DNA of 64,000 nt, from the NCBI GenBank assembly GCA_038503075.1, contig JBCAML010000014.1, positions 744,001 to 808,000 of the forward strand, read 5' to 3'. The DNA comes from Gyromitra esculenta (Eukaryota > Ascomycota > Pezizomycetes > Pezizales > Discinaceae). The position numbers and the translations under genes are program-made. This document shows, one piece after another, positions 11,326 to 22,900 of the stretch. The notes under the pieces are model-generated. The model was not told the origin of the DNA. It was given only the letters and a program-made list of their open reading frames with translations, and searched no databases. The stretch's first letter is position 1. The number at the start of each line of letters is the position of its first letter.

Positions 11326-13013
11326 TCACCGCCTCCCAAGTCGAAACTTGGATACTGCCGCCTCTAAATCTCCAATCTTTTTCATCTCTTCCTCGCCCAG
11401 TGCAGCTTGTACAACGATTGTTGGCTTCCCCGTCCCCATACCCGCGTTTTTCACCTTACCTGTCATGACTCTTTCCGCAACCCTTTTCAAGTCTGCTACT
11501 GTCAATTTCTCAATTTCCCTGCACATTTCTAATACGCCAACCTTCTTCCCATGGACCTGAACCTGTCGCCCGAGGTCCTCCAACTCAACCATCCTCGACT
11601 CGAGATTCATCAGCAGCGAACTCTTGAGTTGCTTTTTCGCACGGTCTACTTCAGCTTGTTTGAGACCCGAGAAGCCAGAGGTGGTGAAAGTTGCTGCAAA
11701 TTCCCGTAGCATCACGTCAACGAGCGCATGTCCCGCACCAGGACGGCAAGATGCGGCGATGCCAAAGAGACCTGAATCAGTGTATGAGTGATTGAACGCC
11801 ACGCAGGACTCGATCCACCCGTGTTGATTGAGGACGTTGGTAAAGAGTCGTGAATACATGCCCTTCCCTGGACCACCAGCAGAGAAAGAGCCACCACCAC
11901 CGAGAAGAGTTTGAAGCGTGGCGAGGGCGTAGATATCTGGATCTGCGATACCAAGACCCTCAAAAGCAATGTGGACGTGAGTGAAACTAGGAAGGTGGGT
12001 GGCTATGTCCGATGGTGGTAGACTAACTAGGCCTCCGGTATAGTGGGATGGTGTGTCGAGTGGTAGTGAGTTTTGCCATGTTGAAAGGGCTCCCGCGGAG
12101 TTTGGGGCGCTAGTGGAGAGGTTCTTGACGAGAGGTATTCTAGAGAGGATGCTGGAGGTGAATGGTACCGATGATGATGGGGATTTTGAAGAGGTGTCGG
12201 TAGCTTTCATGTCGCCGAAGAATTTCTCCCCAAGCCTCACTGCGGTTGGGTGGTCAACGCCCGCGAAGGCGAGAACAATCCTTTCAGGGCGATAAAAGGT
12301 GCTTCGATATTCCTGGATTACTTGCCTATCAATCTTATCTAACCTATCTTCCGGGCATAGCAATGGATTCCCAAGTGTATTATCCTTATACGCAGCCATA
12401 TGCATAAGCTCCGGAAGAATCATTTCCGGTCTACTCCATATCTCTCCAATCTCGTACGCAGCAGTCTCGAGTTGTTGAGAGACCTCGTCTTCGCTAATCA
12501 GAGGGTCTCGGATCGTCTCAGCGAGAATCCCTACCATTGAGGGGACATCATTATTGAAAACTGCCGACTGGTACATGAGGGACTCGCGAGATGAAGCACA
12601 TTGAACATGACCACCAAGCGAGTCGATGAGCTCCAGCATCGAGTCTGACGATCGAGAAGTAGTGCCTTTGAAAGCGAGGCGGTCAATGAGATGACTTACG
12701 CCTCTCAATCGATCGGTTTCATATCGTGAGCCTGCATCAATATAGACACCGAGACCGGAGAAGTGGCCCGGCAAAGCCTCTGTGGCTACTCGGATGCCAT
12801 TGGGAAGTTTGGTGATTGTATCGAGCTCTGCAGGGTCCTAGAGAAGCTGTTAGTAGAACTGGGGAGGGATGAAATGAGGTAAAACGAGCTTACCCGACTT
12901 TCAGGAGATGATACTGAGGCAAAAGATCTTCGGAGCACTCGGTGAGATGGCCGGGGTGCTTTTATCAAAGAAAGTGATCGCAAAAGCACTTTTGAGGATG
13001 ATGAACGGAGCAT
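11326..13013 (-). CDS. MAS2: Mitochondrial processing peptidase, alpha subunit
   Basis: This is the alpha subunit of the matrix protease (M16 family) that removes presequences from imported proteins. Two exons: 13013-12894 and 12837-11326, phase 0, 56-bp intron, 543 aa. Exon 1 is an arginine- and serine-rich presequence (MLRSSSSKVLLRSLSLIKAP...VLRRSFASV). The mature part starts TKLPNGIRVATEALPGHFSG. The zinc-site region reads HLIDRLAFKGT in place of the HxxEH of the catalytic beta subunit, which identifies alpha. The glycine-rich substrate loop GGGGSFSAGGPGKGMYSR is present at about residue 310 and is characteristic of alpha. Length and order match fungal MPP-alpha. The partner beta subunit is not in this window. 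Confidence 0.95.
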
Positions 13014-13846
13014 GTTGTGGGATGTTGAATGGCGGTTTCTTTTGAATTTTCAAAGCAAATTCTTATCGAGTTTGCGGGTGTTTGGTTACCCGGCCTCTAT
13101 CTTTGCTTATCGATTCCGACTTCCCGATTTGTCATAACTGTTGGCGGATACGGTATTTGAGTGTCGATGATTGATTCGCAAAGCCCATTGGCCAAATTGT
13201 ATTATACCCTCGACATAAGCTCCTTGGGCCGTTTGCGTGTGAGGCTGGGTGGATTTACGCTTGCCGTATTGATCATTCCCGATCTCCACCTTGACGAATG
13301 GATAAGCGAGTGAACAATGGTCGCTACCTCATCAGCTATCACTCGATGTGCCTTGTCGCACGATGTCTGTGTGCATAGGCGATCACGGAAAAATGGAGTA
13401 TAGATGGCCCTACGAGTGGATTTGGTGTGAATCTTAGGTGTTTTGCTTTCATAGAGGGGGTGTTGTCCTTGGCCTGATGAGCGCCCCTTTGACGATGTGA
13501 ACCAAGCCTTTTTCTTGCCTTGGTGATCAAGCTGGCTTTCTATTGGTTCTTATCTGTCTTCTTGAACGACGTAGCTCCCCGAAATGAGATATGTATTATC
13601 GTGAATCAATGAGTGCTTAACAGAACCAAGGAAAGTTTCATTTAATAATTATTTAGCCTTAAATTAATCTAGACTAACGAAACACAAAAATGCTTTGTCT
13701 ACTTGCTACGTATATGTGTCCCGGATTCACCAGAATATTTCTTTAAACAACTCCGATTTCATGCTCTAGTCCCTCTCGGAAAATTTCATGTTTGGATCGG
13801 GCTTCTTCCCTGTCGCAATTCTTTTAATTTGGGAACCATGCCATAT
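13014..13846. other. Intergenic region, about 830 bp
   Basis: This lies between the 3' end of the flavin oxidoreductase gene and the 5' end of the MPP-alpha gene, both on the minus strand, so it should contain the MPP-alpha promoter. Open frames at 13107-13289 and 13339-13530 show no domain or splice continuity. No repeats or RNA genes were seen. Confidence 0.6.
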
Positions 13847-15241
13847 CTAATTTTTCTTGTTAGCCAAACTCAGCTCTGCACCGTCGGGGATCAGAATACT
13901 CACACTCTCAACACCTATCCCGATCAGCGGGATACTCTTGAAGAATCCTGTACCCGTAATAACTGTTTCAATCACAACTGCCTTTTCATCTGTAACTCCT
14001 TTGTTTAGAATCTTCTCTCTTGGTAATGCTGGCTCCAATGCCGTCGGCCTGGCAAGCCCAATAAGATCGCACGCGTCTCCCTGCACTGCCGCCGCCATAC
14101 CGACACGGGTTCGAAACCCACCCGTTACCATAATGATGGTCTCGGGGGCGGCCTTGCGGGCCTTGGCGGCAAAATCGGCGAAGTAAGCTTCGCGAAGACG
14201 GGTGGATTCGCGGAGTGGCTTTTCACGGGACTGAGTCATCTTCGGATCCTCGTAGGTGCCACCGCTGATATCGATGAAGTCAACGCCAGCTGCGCCGAGG
14301 GCGGTTACTTGGCCCAGAGCTTCGGGCTCGGCGAGCCCCATGCTTTGGTAATCGGAGGAATTGAGTTTGACGCCAATGCAAAATTTTTTGGATGTTGCGG
14401 CGCGTGTTTCGGCGATGATGCGGAGGATAAATTTTAGCCGCTTTTCGGGCGTGCCACCGTACTCGTCGGTGCGGAAGTTAATCTGCGTGTAGGCGTTCTC
14501 AGATTAGTACTGGTGCACGCTTTACGAAACGGGTAAATGGGGATTACTTTGGGCGATAGGAATTGTGTAATGAGATACCCATGCGCCGCATGCAACTCAA
14601 CACCCTTAAAACCCGCCTCAAAAGCCATCTTCGCACTATTGACGAACATATCCACTACCTCATCGATATCCTTCAGCGACATCTCCTTCGGCGTTCCGAA
14701 AACCATCCATTGTAATAGCTTTGTGGGCCACCCACCCGGGAAATCGAGGGCAGTAGGAGACGGTGCAAGTGTCTTAGCCATCAACGATCTATTTCCTGCA
14801 CCAATTGGACTTTGTCTTCCGGTGTGGCAAAGCTGGACCACAGTGGGAGTGCCACTAGCCTGACAGGCCGTGGCCCAGAGCTTCCACTGAGAGCGAGCAA
14901 CGGGGTTGGTGAGGTCTGTTGAATGGAAAGTTATATCCCCAGGCGAGCCCAAGTAGCGTGGATCGACTTGGACGTTGCCTGTTATTAGCATGCCGTAGCC
15001 CCCTTCACCCCATGCTCTGTAGACTGCGTTGTGAAGGTCATTGGGATTATATTGCGTGGATTTTTTTGCTAGAGTTTCGGCCATGGGTCCCTGTTTTATA
15101 TGGCGCCATTTTTTTTTAGTTACAGCTCTAGGAAAAGGGGAGAAGATAAGGATAAGAATTGCATACCTTAACCAAGCGATTTGGTAGTTTCAAACCGCAC
15201 GGAAGAGTAACTGGGGTTGCCAAAACTTCGAGATTATTCAT
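13847..15241 (-). CDS. NADH:flavin oxidoreductase, Old Yellow Enzyme family
   Basis: This is an FMN-dependent TIM-barrel ene-reductase of the OYE family. The natural substrate cannot be told from sequence. Three exons: 15241-15167, 15090-14548, 14482-13847, all phase 0, giving 417 aa. The N-terminus reads TLPCGLKLPNRLVKGPMAET, the usual barrel start. Exon 2 contains QLCHTGRQSP and GFKGVELHAAHGYLITQFLS, the latter with the His-Ala-Ala-His active-site segment. Exon 3 continues FRTDEYGGTPEKR, SRDRR-like in the family, then VDFIDISGGTYEDP and the FMN phosphate-binding part DLIGLARPTALEP. The C-terminus (FKSIPLIGIGVESVSI) aligns with the usual tail. No signal peptide is visible. It sits alone, with no partner pathway genes nearby. 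Assignment to the family is firm; assignment to a specific enzyme is not possible. Confidence 0.9.
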
Positions 15242-16279
15242 TTTGTGTGGGATATTGGTATAAGGCGAAACGTAGTCACTGTGCGTGGTAGTGGTTTTAG
15301 ATGGAAGTTGAAGGTGGTTCTATGGGAGTTGTAGCTCCATGGCTCTACTAAATAAGTAAAATTCCAGAAGCCGTTTTGAAGTAGCTATACATACAGGGTA
15401 AGGAACAAAGACACCCCGGCACCACCAATGCAAGTGGGCCCATACCTCGAGGTTTTCTGCAGCAGGGGTATTGGATTTGAAAGCAGTTCGATTGGTAGTG
15501 AAAACGAAGCGTTAGGTATGGGGTTTTATGCTACTGTTAGGGTATGTTTCCTCTTTGGGCTATGGCGCGGAGGAATAGTTGCTCCATGGCGCGGAATACC
15601 GTGGTAGGTATCAGGGGTTGTGTTATCAGATGGATATTGATAGCGGAGCGCCAGACGTTCCGCGTTCCGGACCAACAGTGACGTGCTCCTCTATGGTAGC
15701 TTTGGCCATAGAGATGCTCAGACGGTGGAATCCCTCATCGGCGGTAGTGTTAATGAGGGAGGGGATCCCCATCTTGACTTTTCTGGGGCACAGCAGAGAG
15801 GGCTGCCGAGGGTGTTATCTTCAGTCACGTGCCTTATCGTGGTGATGTCGCACAAATCAACAACCCGGGTGTGGCTCTCACCTGCACCACTTTACTTTGC
15901 TCATCGTCTGGCGTGAAAGCCAAGAAAGAGCATTCGCGATTGTATGGTGATGAATTTATGCGTCCTCGCCATGGTTCTGTAATCTAGTCCTTATGCTGGG
16001 CGGAGAATGGAGGTGGGAGCGAGTCTATCCCTCCCCAGAAACCCCTGGCTGGATTGACAGGGTGGAAGATCTTCTCAAAAGTTTGCATCACTATCTAATA
16101 CTCGGCAAAGCCACCATCCCCATAACTACAATCACAACCACCACCCCCACCTTCAAAATTGCTTTTCCTTTCGATCCCCGCCGTGGATGATTTTCTTGCG
16201 TCACCTCTCAGCGCCTCCCCACTACACAAGACCCGTCATACCCACGACTCCCCGTGCCTTAAAGTTTATCTATCGCACA
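15242..16279. other. Divergent intergenic region between flavin oxidoreductase and folylpolyglutamate synthase genes
   Basis: About 1 kb between the start codons of two genes transcribed away from each other, so it should hold both promoters. The part before 16280 is C- and A-rich (for example ACAACCACCACCCCCACC), as expected of a 5' leader. Open frames at 15579-15916 overlap on the same strand and look like chance. No inverted repeats of note were seen. Confidence 0.6.
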
Positions 16280-17911
16280 ATGGCGACATCAACTGCTCCC
16301 CCGAGAAGCTATAAAGTGAGCATCCATTTTCGATCATTTCGATGGGATAGCCCATTGTGATTCGGTTGGGTAATAGCTAATTGGTTTGCATTTATTCCAG
16401 CATGCCCTCACCGCCCTCAACTCTCTGCAATCGAACTTCAGCACCCTCGAAGCGATCCGTAAATCGGGGAAGAAGATGAATTCTCAAGCGATCCCTGAGA
16501 TGATCGAATGGGCCCGGAGAATAGGTTATAAGGTGATTTTTACGCATTTGTCCTTTAATCCACTGTACTTACACTTCCACGTGTTCAGCCGTCCGATTTC
16601 GACAGGCTCAACATCATACACGTTGCCGGCACTAAAGGTAAAGGGTCTACTTGCGCCTTCACCTCCTCCATCCTCTCACAATATCGTTGCATTCCTGGCG
16701 CCTCCCCAATCTCTAAAATTGGCATGTACACCTCTCCACATCTCCGTGCGGTTCGCGAGCGCATCCAGATCAACGGTGCTTCCCTCTCCGAAGAGCTGTT
16801 CACGAAATACTTCTTCGAGGTTTGGGATCGTATAGAGGCCTCTGCGGTAGCGGAGGATCGTGACCCCAATTCAAAACCAGTGTATTTCCGCTTCTTGACC
16901 CTTGTCGCGTTTCACACGTATATTGAAGAAGGCGTCAACACAGCAGTCTTTGAGGTTGGCATTGGGGGCGAGTACGACTCGACGAATATCATTGAGAAGC
17001 CAATAGTCATCGGCATTACGAGTCTAGGTATTGATCACGTTTCTGTGCTCGGTGCGACTCTTGAGGAAATCGCATGGCATAAAGCGGGTGTGATCAAGTC
17101 CTTGCGCCCTGCATTTACAGTGCAACAGGCACCTGGTGCATTGGAAGTGATTAAGAAGCGCGCCGAGGAGAAGAATGCGATACTAGAAGTTGTGGATGTG
17201 CATCCAGAAATTTCGGCGGATCAGATCAAGCTGGGGCTGCCAGCGGAGTATCAGAAGGCAAATGCATCACTCGCTGCTGTACTCGCTGCTAGGCACTTGA
17301 AGGCATTAGGAGTTGATGTGGATTTTGCACAGGATAAGCCATTGCCAGAGCTTTTTAAACGCGGACTTGAGAAGGTGGTTTGGTTGGGGAGATGTCAAGT
17401 GAAGAAAACAGAGAATATCGAATGGTGTATTGATGGTGCACACACTGTTGAGAGCCTCGAGGTAGCTGGAAATTGGTTTGCAGGGAGGGTTGATAAAGAT
17501 GACAGGAGGAGACGGGTCTTGATCTTCAACCAGCAAGTTCGTGACTCAACCGCGCTAATACGCTCCCTCGCGAATTCCCTTAAACAAAAATTGGGCGAAA
17601 ACTCGCCGCTCTTCGATCACGCTGTCTTTTGCACGAATGTGACATGGAAACAGGGCTATAAAGCTGACCTGATGAATCATGTCGCTGATCCTAACGCAGT
17701 CACAGAACTCACTGTGCAAAAAGCACTCGAAGCAGCTTGGAAAGAAGAGACAGCCGATTCACAGAAGAAATCAGAGACATATGTCTTGGGGACCATTGAG
17801 GACGCTGTAAGGATGGTTAAAGGAATCGAGGGGGAGGTGCAGGTGTTGGTTACAGGGAGTCTGCATCTCGTGGGGGGCGTCTTGGAGGTTTTAGACCCAG
17901 AGTCACTTTAG
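16280..17911 (+). CDS. MET7: Folylpolyglutamate synthase
   Basis: This ATP-dependent ligase adds gamma-linked glutamates to tetrahydrofolates, which retains them in the cell and supports methionine and purine synthesis. Three exons: 16280-16315, 16401-16532, 16589-17911, all phase 0, giving 496 aa. Exon 2 begins with the family N-terminus (HALTALNSLQSNFSTLEAIR). Exon 3 has the P-loop HVAGTKGKGSTCAF at about residue 70, then GMYTSPHLRAVRERI, the metal-site region EVGIGGEYDSTN, and ITSLGIDHVSVLGATLEEIA, which matches the Mur-ligase-like core. The C-terminal domain includes WCIDGAHTVESLEVAG. The 12-codon first exon carries no clear presequence. A mitochondrial form from an alternative start, known in other fungi, is not evident here. 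Confidence 0.95.
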
Positions 17912-19920
17912 CTGATCCGGTGCTTCACTATGTATTAGAGATTTCAGGAAAGTATAAAGATAGTGGTTGTGATGATTAAATAGAGCTTTTATTACGGGGA
18001 GGCGTGGTTTTGTATAAATATAGATGTCGTGCTGATTTGTAGCGAAGTATCTTGAGCCTCTTGTCGTTCAAATCTTGGGCCCAGTGGAACAAAAATACTG
18101 GAACAAAAACCTCCATACTTCTATTACGTAGCCGAATCTTTGGTTTGGAAATAGTTCTCGGTGCTTTAGCTGAATGTTTTAGCCATGAATTTTTATTGAT
18201 AGGCAGTTTGAAACCACCTATAAGCTAATATGTCTCCAGTTATGTTTATTGTTCGTAAGATAATACTATACCATGAGAGAACTAGAAATCTGCATACTAA
18301 AAGTACTCGGAACCACTCCGCCGTTAGGAAAGTGGCTACATATAGCTACGTATAGCTTAGGACTTACGGAGATATGCTCTACCGCCCTGGGAAATGCATC
18401 GGGAAATGCATCAAAACTTACTGCAAATATCTTGTATGGGTAATGCATTAGGAAATTAAAGGGTTTTGGAAAATGTACTTTGATAGTAGAAAGGTTTGCT
18501 GGGATAATGCAGGTGGAAAAGGAAAGGAAAGTCATAATAAGGGAAATTTGATGCCTTTCACTTCTTTTACCCCCTTAACCTCCCCTTTTCGATGCACTAA
18601 TGAAACTTTAAAAATTATAAAAGCCTGCCAGCAAAATTATGGCTCATACAGTAGAGTAATATACAGAAAGTACATCATATTATCGCTTTTTGGCTGAAAT
18701 TGGGGGTAAATGGATCGAAAAAGGCACAGGAAATGTATCAGGTAATGTGTACAGGGTAATGTGTCTGGTAATGCATCGGTTGGTAAATGAATCCGTTGAT
18801 GTGTAAGTGGTAATGAATCATTGGGAAAAGAACATGTGAAAGCATCAAAAAAAACAAAACAATAACCGTAAAAGGCATGTAAATGAGGGTGAAAATGGGA
18901 TCAGTGCCATTTTCCAATAGACATACATTCTATATCCATCAATTAACACATTAACTCGATTTTTTTTATGGGCAATGTGTTAAATGATTCATTTGCTCCG
19001 GTGGTAGAGGTAGGACCGCGGGAGAATCTCGCTATAGTAGTACTGTGGGAATGAGGGCGCTATATTTCTCGAACTTTTTGTTCCATATTGAGATACGAGT
19101 GATAATTCGTGTCCTGTTACCGGTGGAAAAAACCGTCTGCTATGATCGCCCTTGGATTGATGAGACATACAGATTCTCCGCCTTCTAGAGTTGGGAGGTA
19201 TATGCAGTGGCTTAGTCACCTTGCTTCAGCAACTTTATGGCACCCAAATCATTTCTCTAATGGCAAAGCGACTTGGCCGCAACTCAATTCGGAAGGTGGG
19301 GAATCTGCACGTCTCAACAGTCCAAGGGATATGTTATCCGTATCTTCACCTGATGAGCCCCTGAACTTTCTGTGGAGATGTCTAGAGTCATTGATTTTGC
19401 GTGGCGACGCTTGATCGATTCGCCATATGACGATTTTATTTGTTTATGCCTCTCCTACGCTTATTTCCATGTATATAATTGGGTGCGTATAAAGGATATT
19501 GGTTGGGGTATGTGTTTGCTAGTTCTCAATTGCAGAACTTCTTGCTCTTATCCGAACACTTTTGATTTACTTAAAGCCCAAGCGTTTGTAGTGGAACTAC
19601 ATGTATTCGTGCTGAGACGTCCTAGAAGGTTAGTGAGGTACATACGCTTAGTAAGGAAAGAACTCAGCAATCATATTTGATTGGTCCAAATACAGGCATG
19701 CTCACGCCATACCTAAATAGAGAGGATGTGTCTAGAAATGGCCTTAAGGATCCACGGTTGGCACCTTTTCGTGGCTCCCTTTCCGCCTATGTTGAGCCGC
19801 ATCACTTCACGACTTCTTCACCCCAAACCTACCTCTATTTCTCTGTGACCCCTTACGTTCTTGAACTGCATTTTTTCTTTCTTTGGTGCTTACGATCCAA
19901 ATAAGAGCCAGGGATTCAAC
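17912..19920. other. 2-kb intergenic region with a degenerate GG(T/A)AATG-type repeat
   Basis: No credible gene between the folylpolyglutamate synthase stop and the TEL1 start. Several open frames (18989-19219, 19109-19414, 19372-19680, 19677-19904) overlap each other and show no conserved motif. The notable feature is a loose array of an approximately 12-bp motif in 18389-18830, listed separately. The last 100 bases before 19921 probably hold the TEL1 leader. Confidence 0.55.
18389..18830 (+). repeat. Degenerate short repeat, core GG(T/A)AATG(C/T)(A/G)TC
   Basis: Two perfect tandem 12-mers GGGAAATGCATC lie at 18389-18400 and 18401-18412. Related copies follow near 18438 (GGTAATGCATTAGG) and cluster at about 18729-18820 (GGAAATGTATC, GGTAATGTGT, GGTAATGTGTC, GGTAATGCATC, GGTAATGAATC). 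Spacing and sequence drift, so this looks like a decayed minisatellite. I see no coding function. Confidence 0.5.
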
Positions 19921-22900
19921 ATGGCGGAACGAACTTTGTTAGATACATATGGTAGAGTTTTCTCTTTTGAATATCCGATTGGTATTTGGAAATGCTAAGT
20001 CCCTTTAGAGAAAATTCACTCTGAGAAATCGACGGAACGATCAAGCGGATTATCTGGTATTGTCTTGTCACAGCCAGTGAAACTGTTATAATTTCTAATG
20101 CGCGACTAGAGCTCAAGCAGATACTCCTGCATAGTAAAAATGCGTATGAGCCCAAACTCTATTTGGGAATACTTGTCTAAATTGTAGATTGATCCAAACA
20201 GAAAAGACCTCAACGATAAGGGTTTTCACAAGATGTTCGAAGCTATTTTTTGGGCAGCTATGAAGGAGAAGACGCTTTATGCCCGACAACAAAAGGAATC
20301 GCTCAAGAAAACAATCGGGAACCGATTGTCTCTATGTGGATCTGTCTTCAGGCTAGCGATGGAGCTGGGCGTGAAGCACATAAAAAATAAAACTTTTAAG
20401 GCCGTCCACAGACATATCGTCGACATACTTCCCCAAACCGGCGAGGGGCTGTGCGAACCAATTAGTCTTGATTACATCAAAGCTCTTCGTGCATGCCTCG
20501 AATATGCGCCTCATGCAGAACACCTTACTCGAGAGGACTGGGAGACCCTTGCCACATTCTGTTGCACGCACGTAGAATCTCAGCTAGGGATACAGAATGA
20601 CGACGACGATGACGAAGCTGATAAAGATAGTGATGAAGACATGGGTAGTCATGAAGTTTTACCTGTCAGAAATTCGAGGCCAAATTTAATCCGGGACACT
20701 TCCACTGCCTCAAGGATATCATCGCCTTCCTCCCAGAGTGCAGGCGTAAGACTAAATCACAATAGCGAGGAGTTACTGTTATGCCTTCAAATTCTCTTGA
20801 GAACTCCAAATTCTCCTGTAGTACAGAACGATGAAATGGCATGCAAGACTGTTTTAGGTTTTCTTACCTCGCAGCCAACAGTAACTCGTGCTCATCAAGC
20901 GGCCTTTTCAGCGCTAAATTCGATACTTGAAACAATCACTACAAATAATATTACCTTGTCCGCTAAAGTTGCTGAAGCTATAATCCCGGTTATTAGCAAA
21001 ATGTGGCATTCAAAATCACCGGCAGTTAAAGAGCAAATGATTATCACGTTAATCTACATCCAGCCTCACCTTCGAAGGATAATCCGAACCTTCGGGGGAC
21101 AAGCAAGAAGTCTTAGGCGAAAGTTGGAAGCTTTGTTGGAGATTATTGTTGGAGAGTATTCAACTCGAGCAGAGCGTGATCAGCTCCAACTAGATGATCT
21201 CGTGTTTCCGAATCCGGACAAGGCTCTAGATATCGAAATAACTCCGCTTGGGCTACCTGCCTATTGCTTACGCAATGATGCACCTTCTCGTACAGAGCAG
21301 CAGTGGATAATCCCATACTTGGTGGCTGTGATTATCGATACTTTAGATCGAGCCGATGGCGGAACCCATTCGCGGAACAGAGCAGATGGGCAGAATATTT
21401 CGAAGAGAAGGAAGCTCTCTAAAAATTTCGATGAATTATTGCGGAACGTGAAGTCAACAATTTCCCCACGGAAGATATGCGCATTGCAAACACTGCCATT
21501 TTTAGTCAGCGATTCGCGAAGGAGTACGGACCAAGAAGAGTTTTCATCCGTTGTTACGGACCTTCTAAATGCGTGTTCGGATGATAATCCAGCTGTCTCC
21601 TCATGGGCAATGCTTTCAATAGCAAGGTGATTTCCCTATTCTCCAACCGTCTTTAATGTCCTAGAACCATTTTGTATCAATTTTGCCTACCCCCTTTCTC
21701 TTCCTTCTTCCCCAATTTAATTTTTGATCCCTGCACGTCTTGAAACATCATACCCCATAACTCATCTTCACCTTTTGCCATTTCGCTATTGAGGTCTAAC
21801 TCTGTGGTGCTGATGCCGCTTTTATTTTAGTTGCGCATTTTTACAGCTTGCTTCCGATCCTTCTCATCATCGGAGTTGGAATCAGATATGGCAACTCTGT
21901 GCTCGCTACTCGACGAACCAATCGACATGTCGTGCCGCATGCCATCTTATGCGCATCCTTCTAGCACTTGATTTGGTATCGTACTCAGAAATATCTACAT
22001 CGGTCGATGCTATGATCCTTGCCATAGACCTGAGCGGCCCCGCTAGCGTTGTTGATTCATCTCTGGCGGTTTGGTGTTTGATACTGGAAAAGAGAAATAC
22101 GGTCGCCCATTCGTCTTTGTTGCAACCTGGGGAGCGACTTTTACAATGGTTGCTTTCAAAGTGGAGACCAAGTATGTGTCCTTTCGAATTGAAACTATTT
22201 TCCTGAACTTATCCACTTGTAATTTAGTTGATGCTCTCGAACGTACTGCAGCCTCATTCTACGTACAACATGTTGGCCCTGAAAGTATATGCAGCTTCCT
22301 GGTTTCATGCTGCGGAAGGAAATCCTTGGATTTTGATTCTTACACCTCGAGGTCTTGTGGTATGATTGGGCAATCAATGATTAGGGCTGCCCGCTACTCA
22401 AAATTATTGAATTTTCTCCTTCTCGAGGAAGATACTGACTCTCCAGAGGGGATTGAATCTGTGAATGGATCAAAAAAGAATGAACGGAGGGAGAACTATA
22501 GAAATGGGTCAATTTCACATCCAGGAGTCGAGCTTCAAATCGTGGAATTTCTGGACCGACAATGCGAAATAGTTCACGAGGTGTGGAAAACGATAGCTGG
22601 TACCGGCGTTCAGCAACCTTCCTCTGATATGGTCCACAATTATGTTGCATTTGCCTGTATAGCAAGCATTTTGTGCTCCATTGTCCGACCCCATGATTTG
22701 GCAAAATTAGAGGTACTTGGGACGAAGATTGAGATTTTGATCTTGGGTATCACTTCCTACATAAAGCGTGAGGATTGTAAGGAGCTGCATGTGGATGGGC
22801 TGTTGAAATGTGTCTCTGGGATTCTTCCGAAACCTGTCGATATTATCAATTCGTCTTACGCGATTCCAGATATCTTCAAGGGTGTTTGTGGCAAGATGCT

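Noticed and set aside
10982..11560. 192-codon open frame on the plus strand
   Set aside because: Its second half is antisense to the C-terminus of MPP-alpha, and the first half shows no domain.
14100..14130. GGTTCGAAACCC string resembling a tRNA B-box
   Set aside because: It lies inside the coding sequence of the flavin oxidoreductase, and no A-box or cloverleaf surrounds it.
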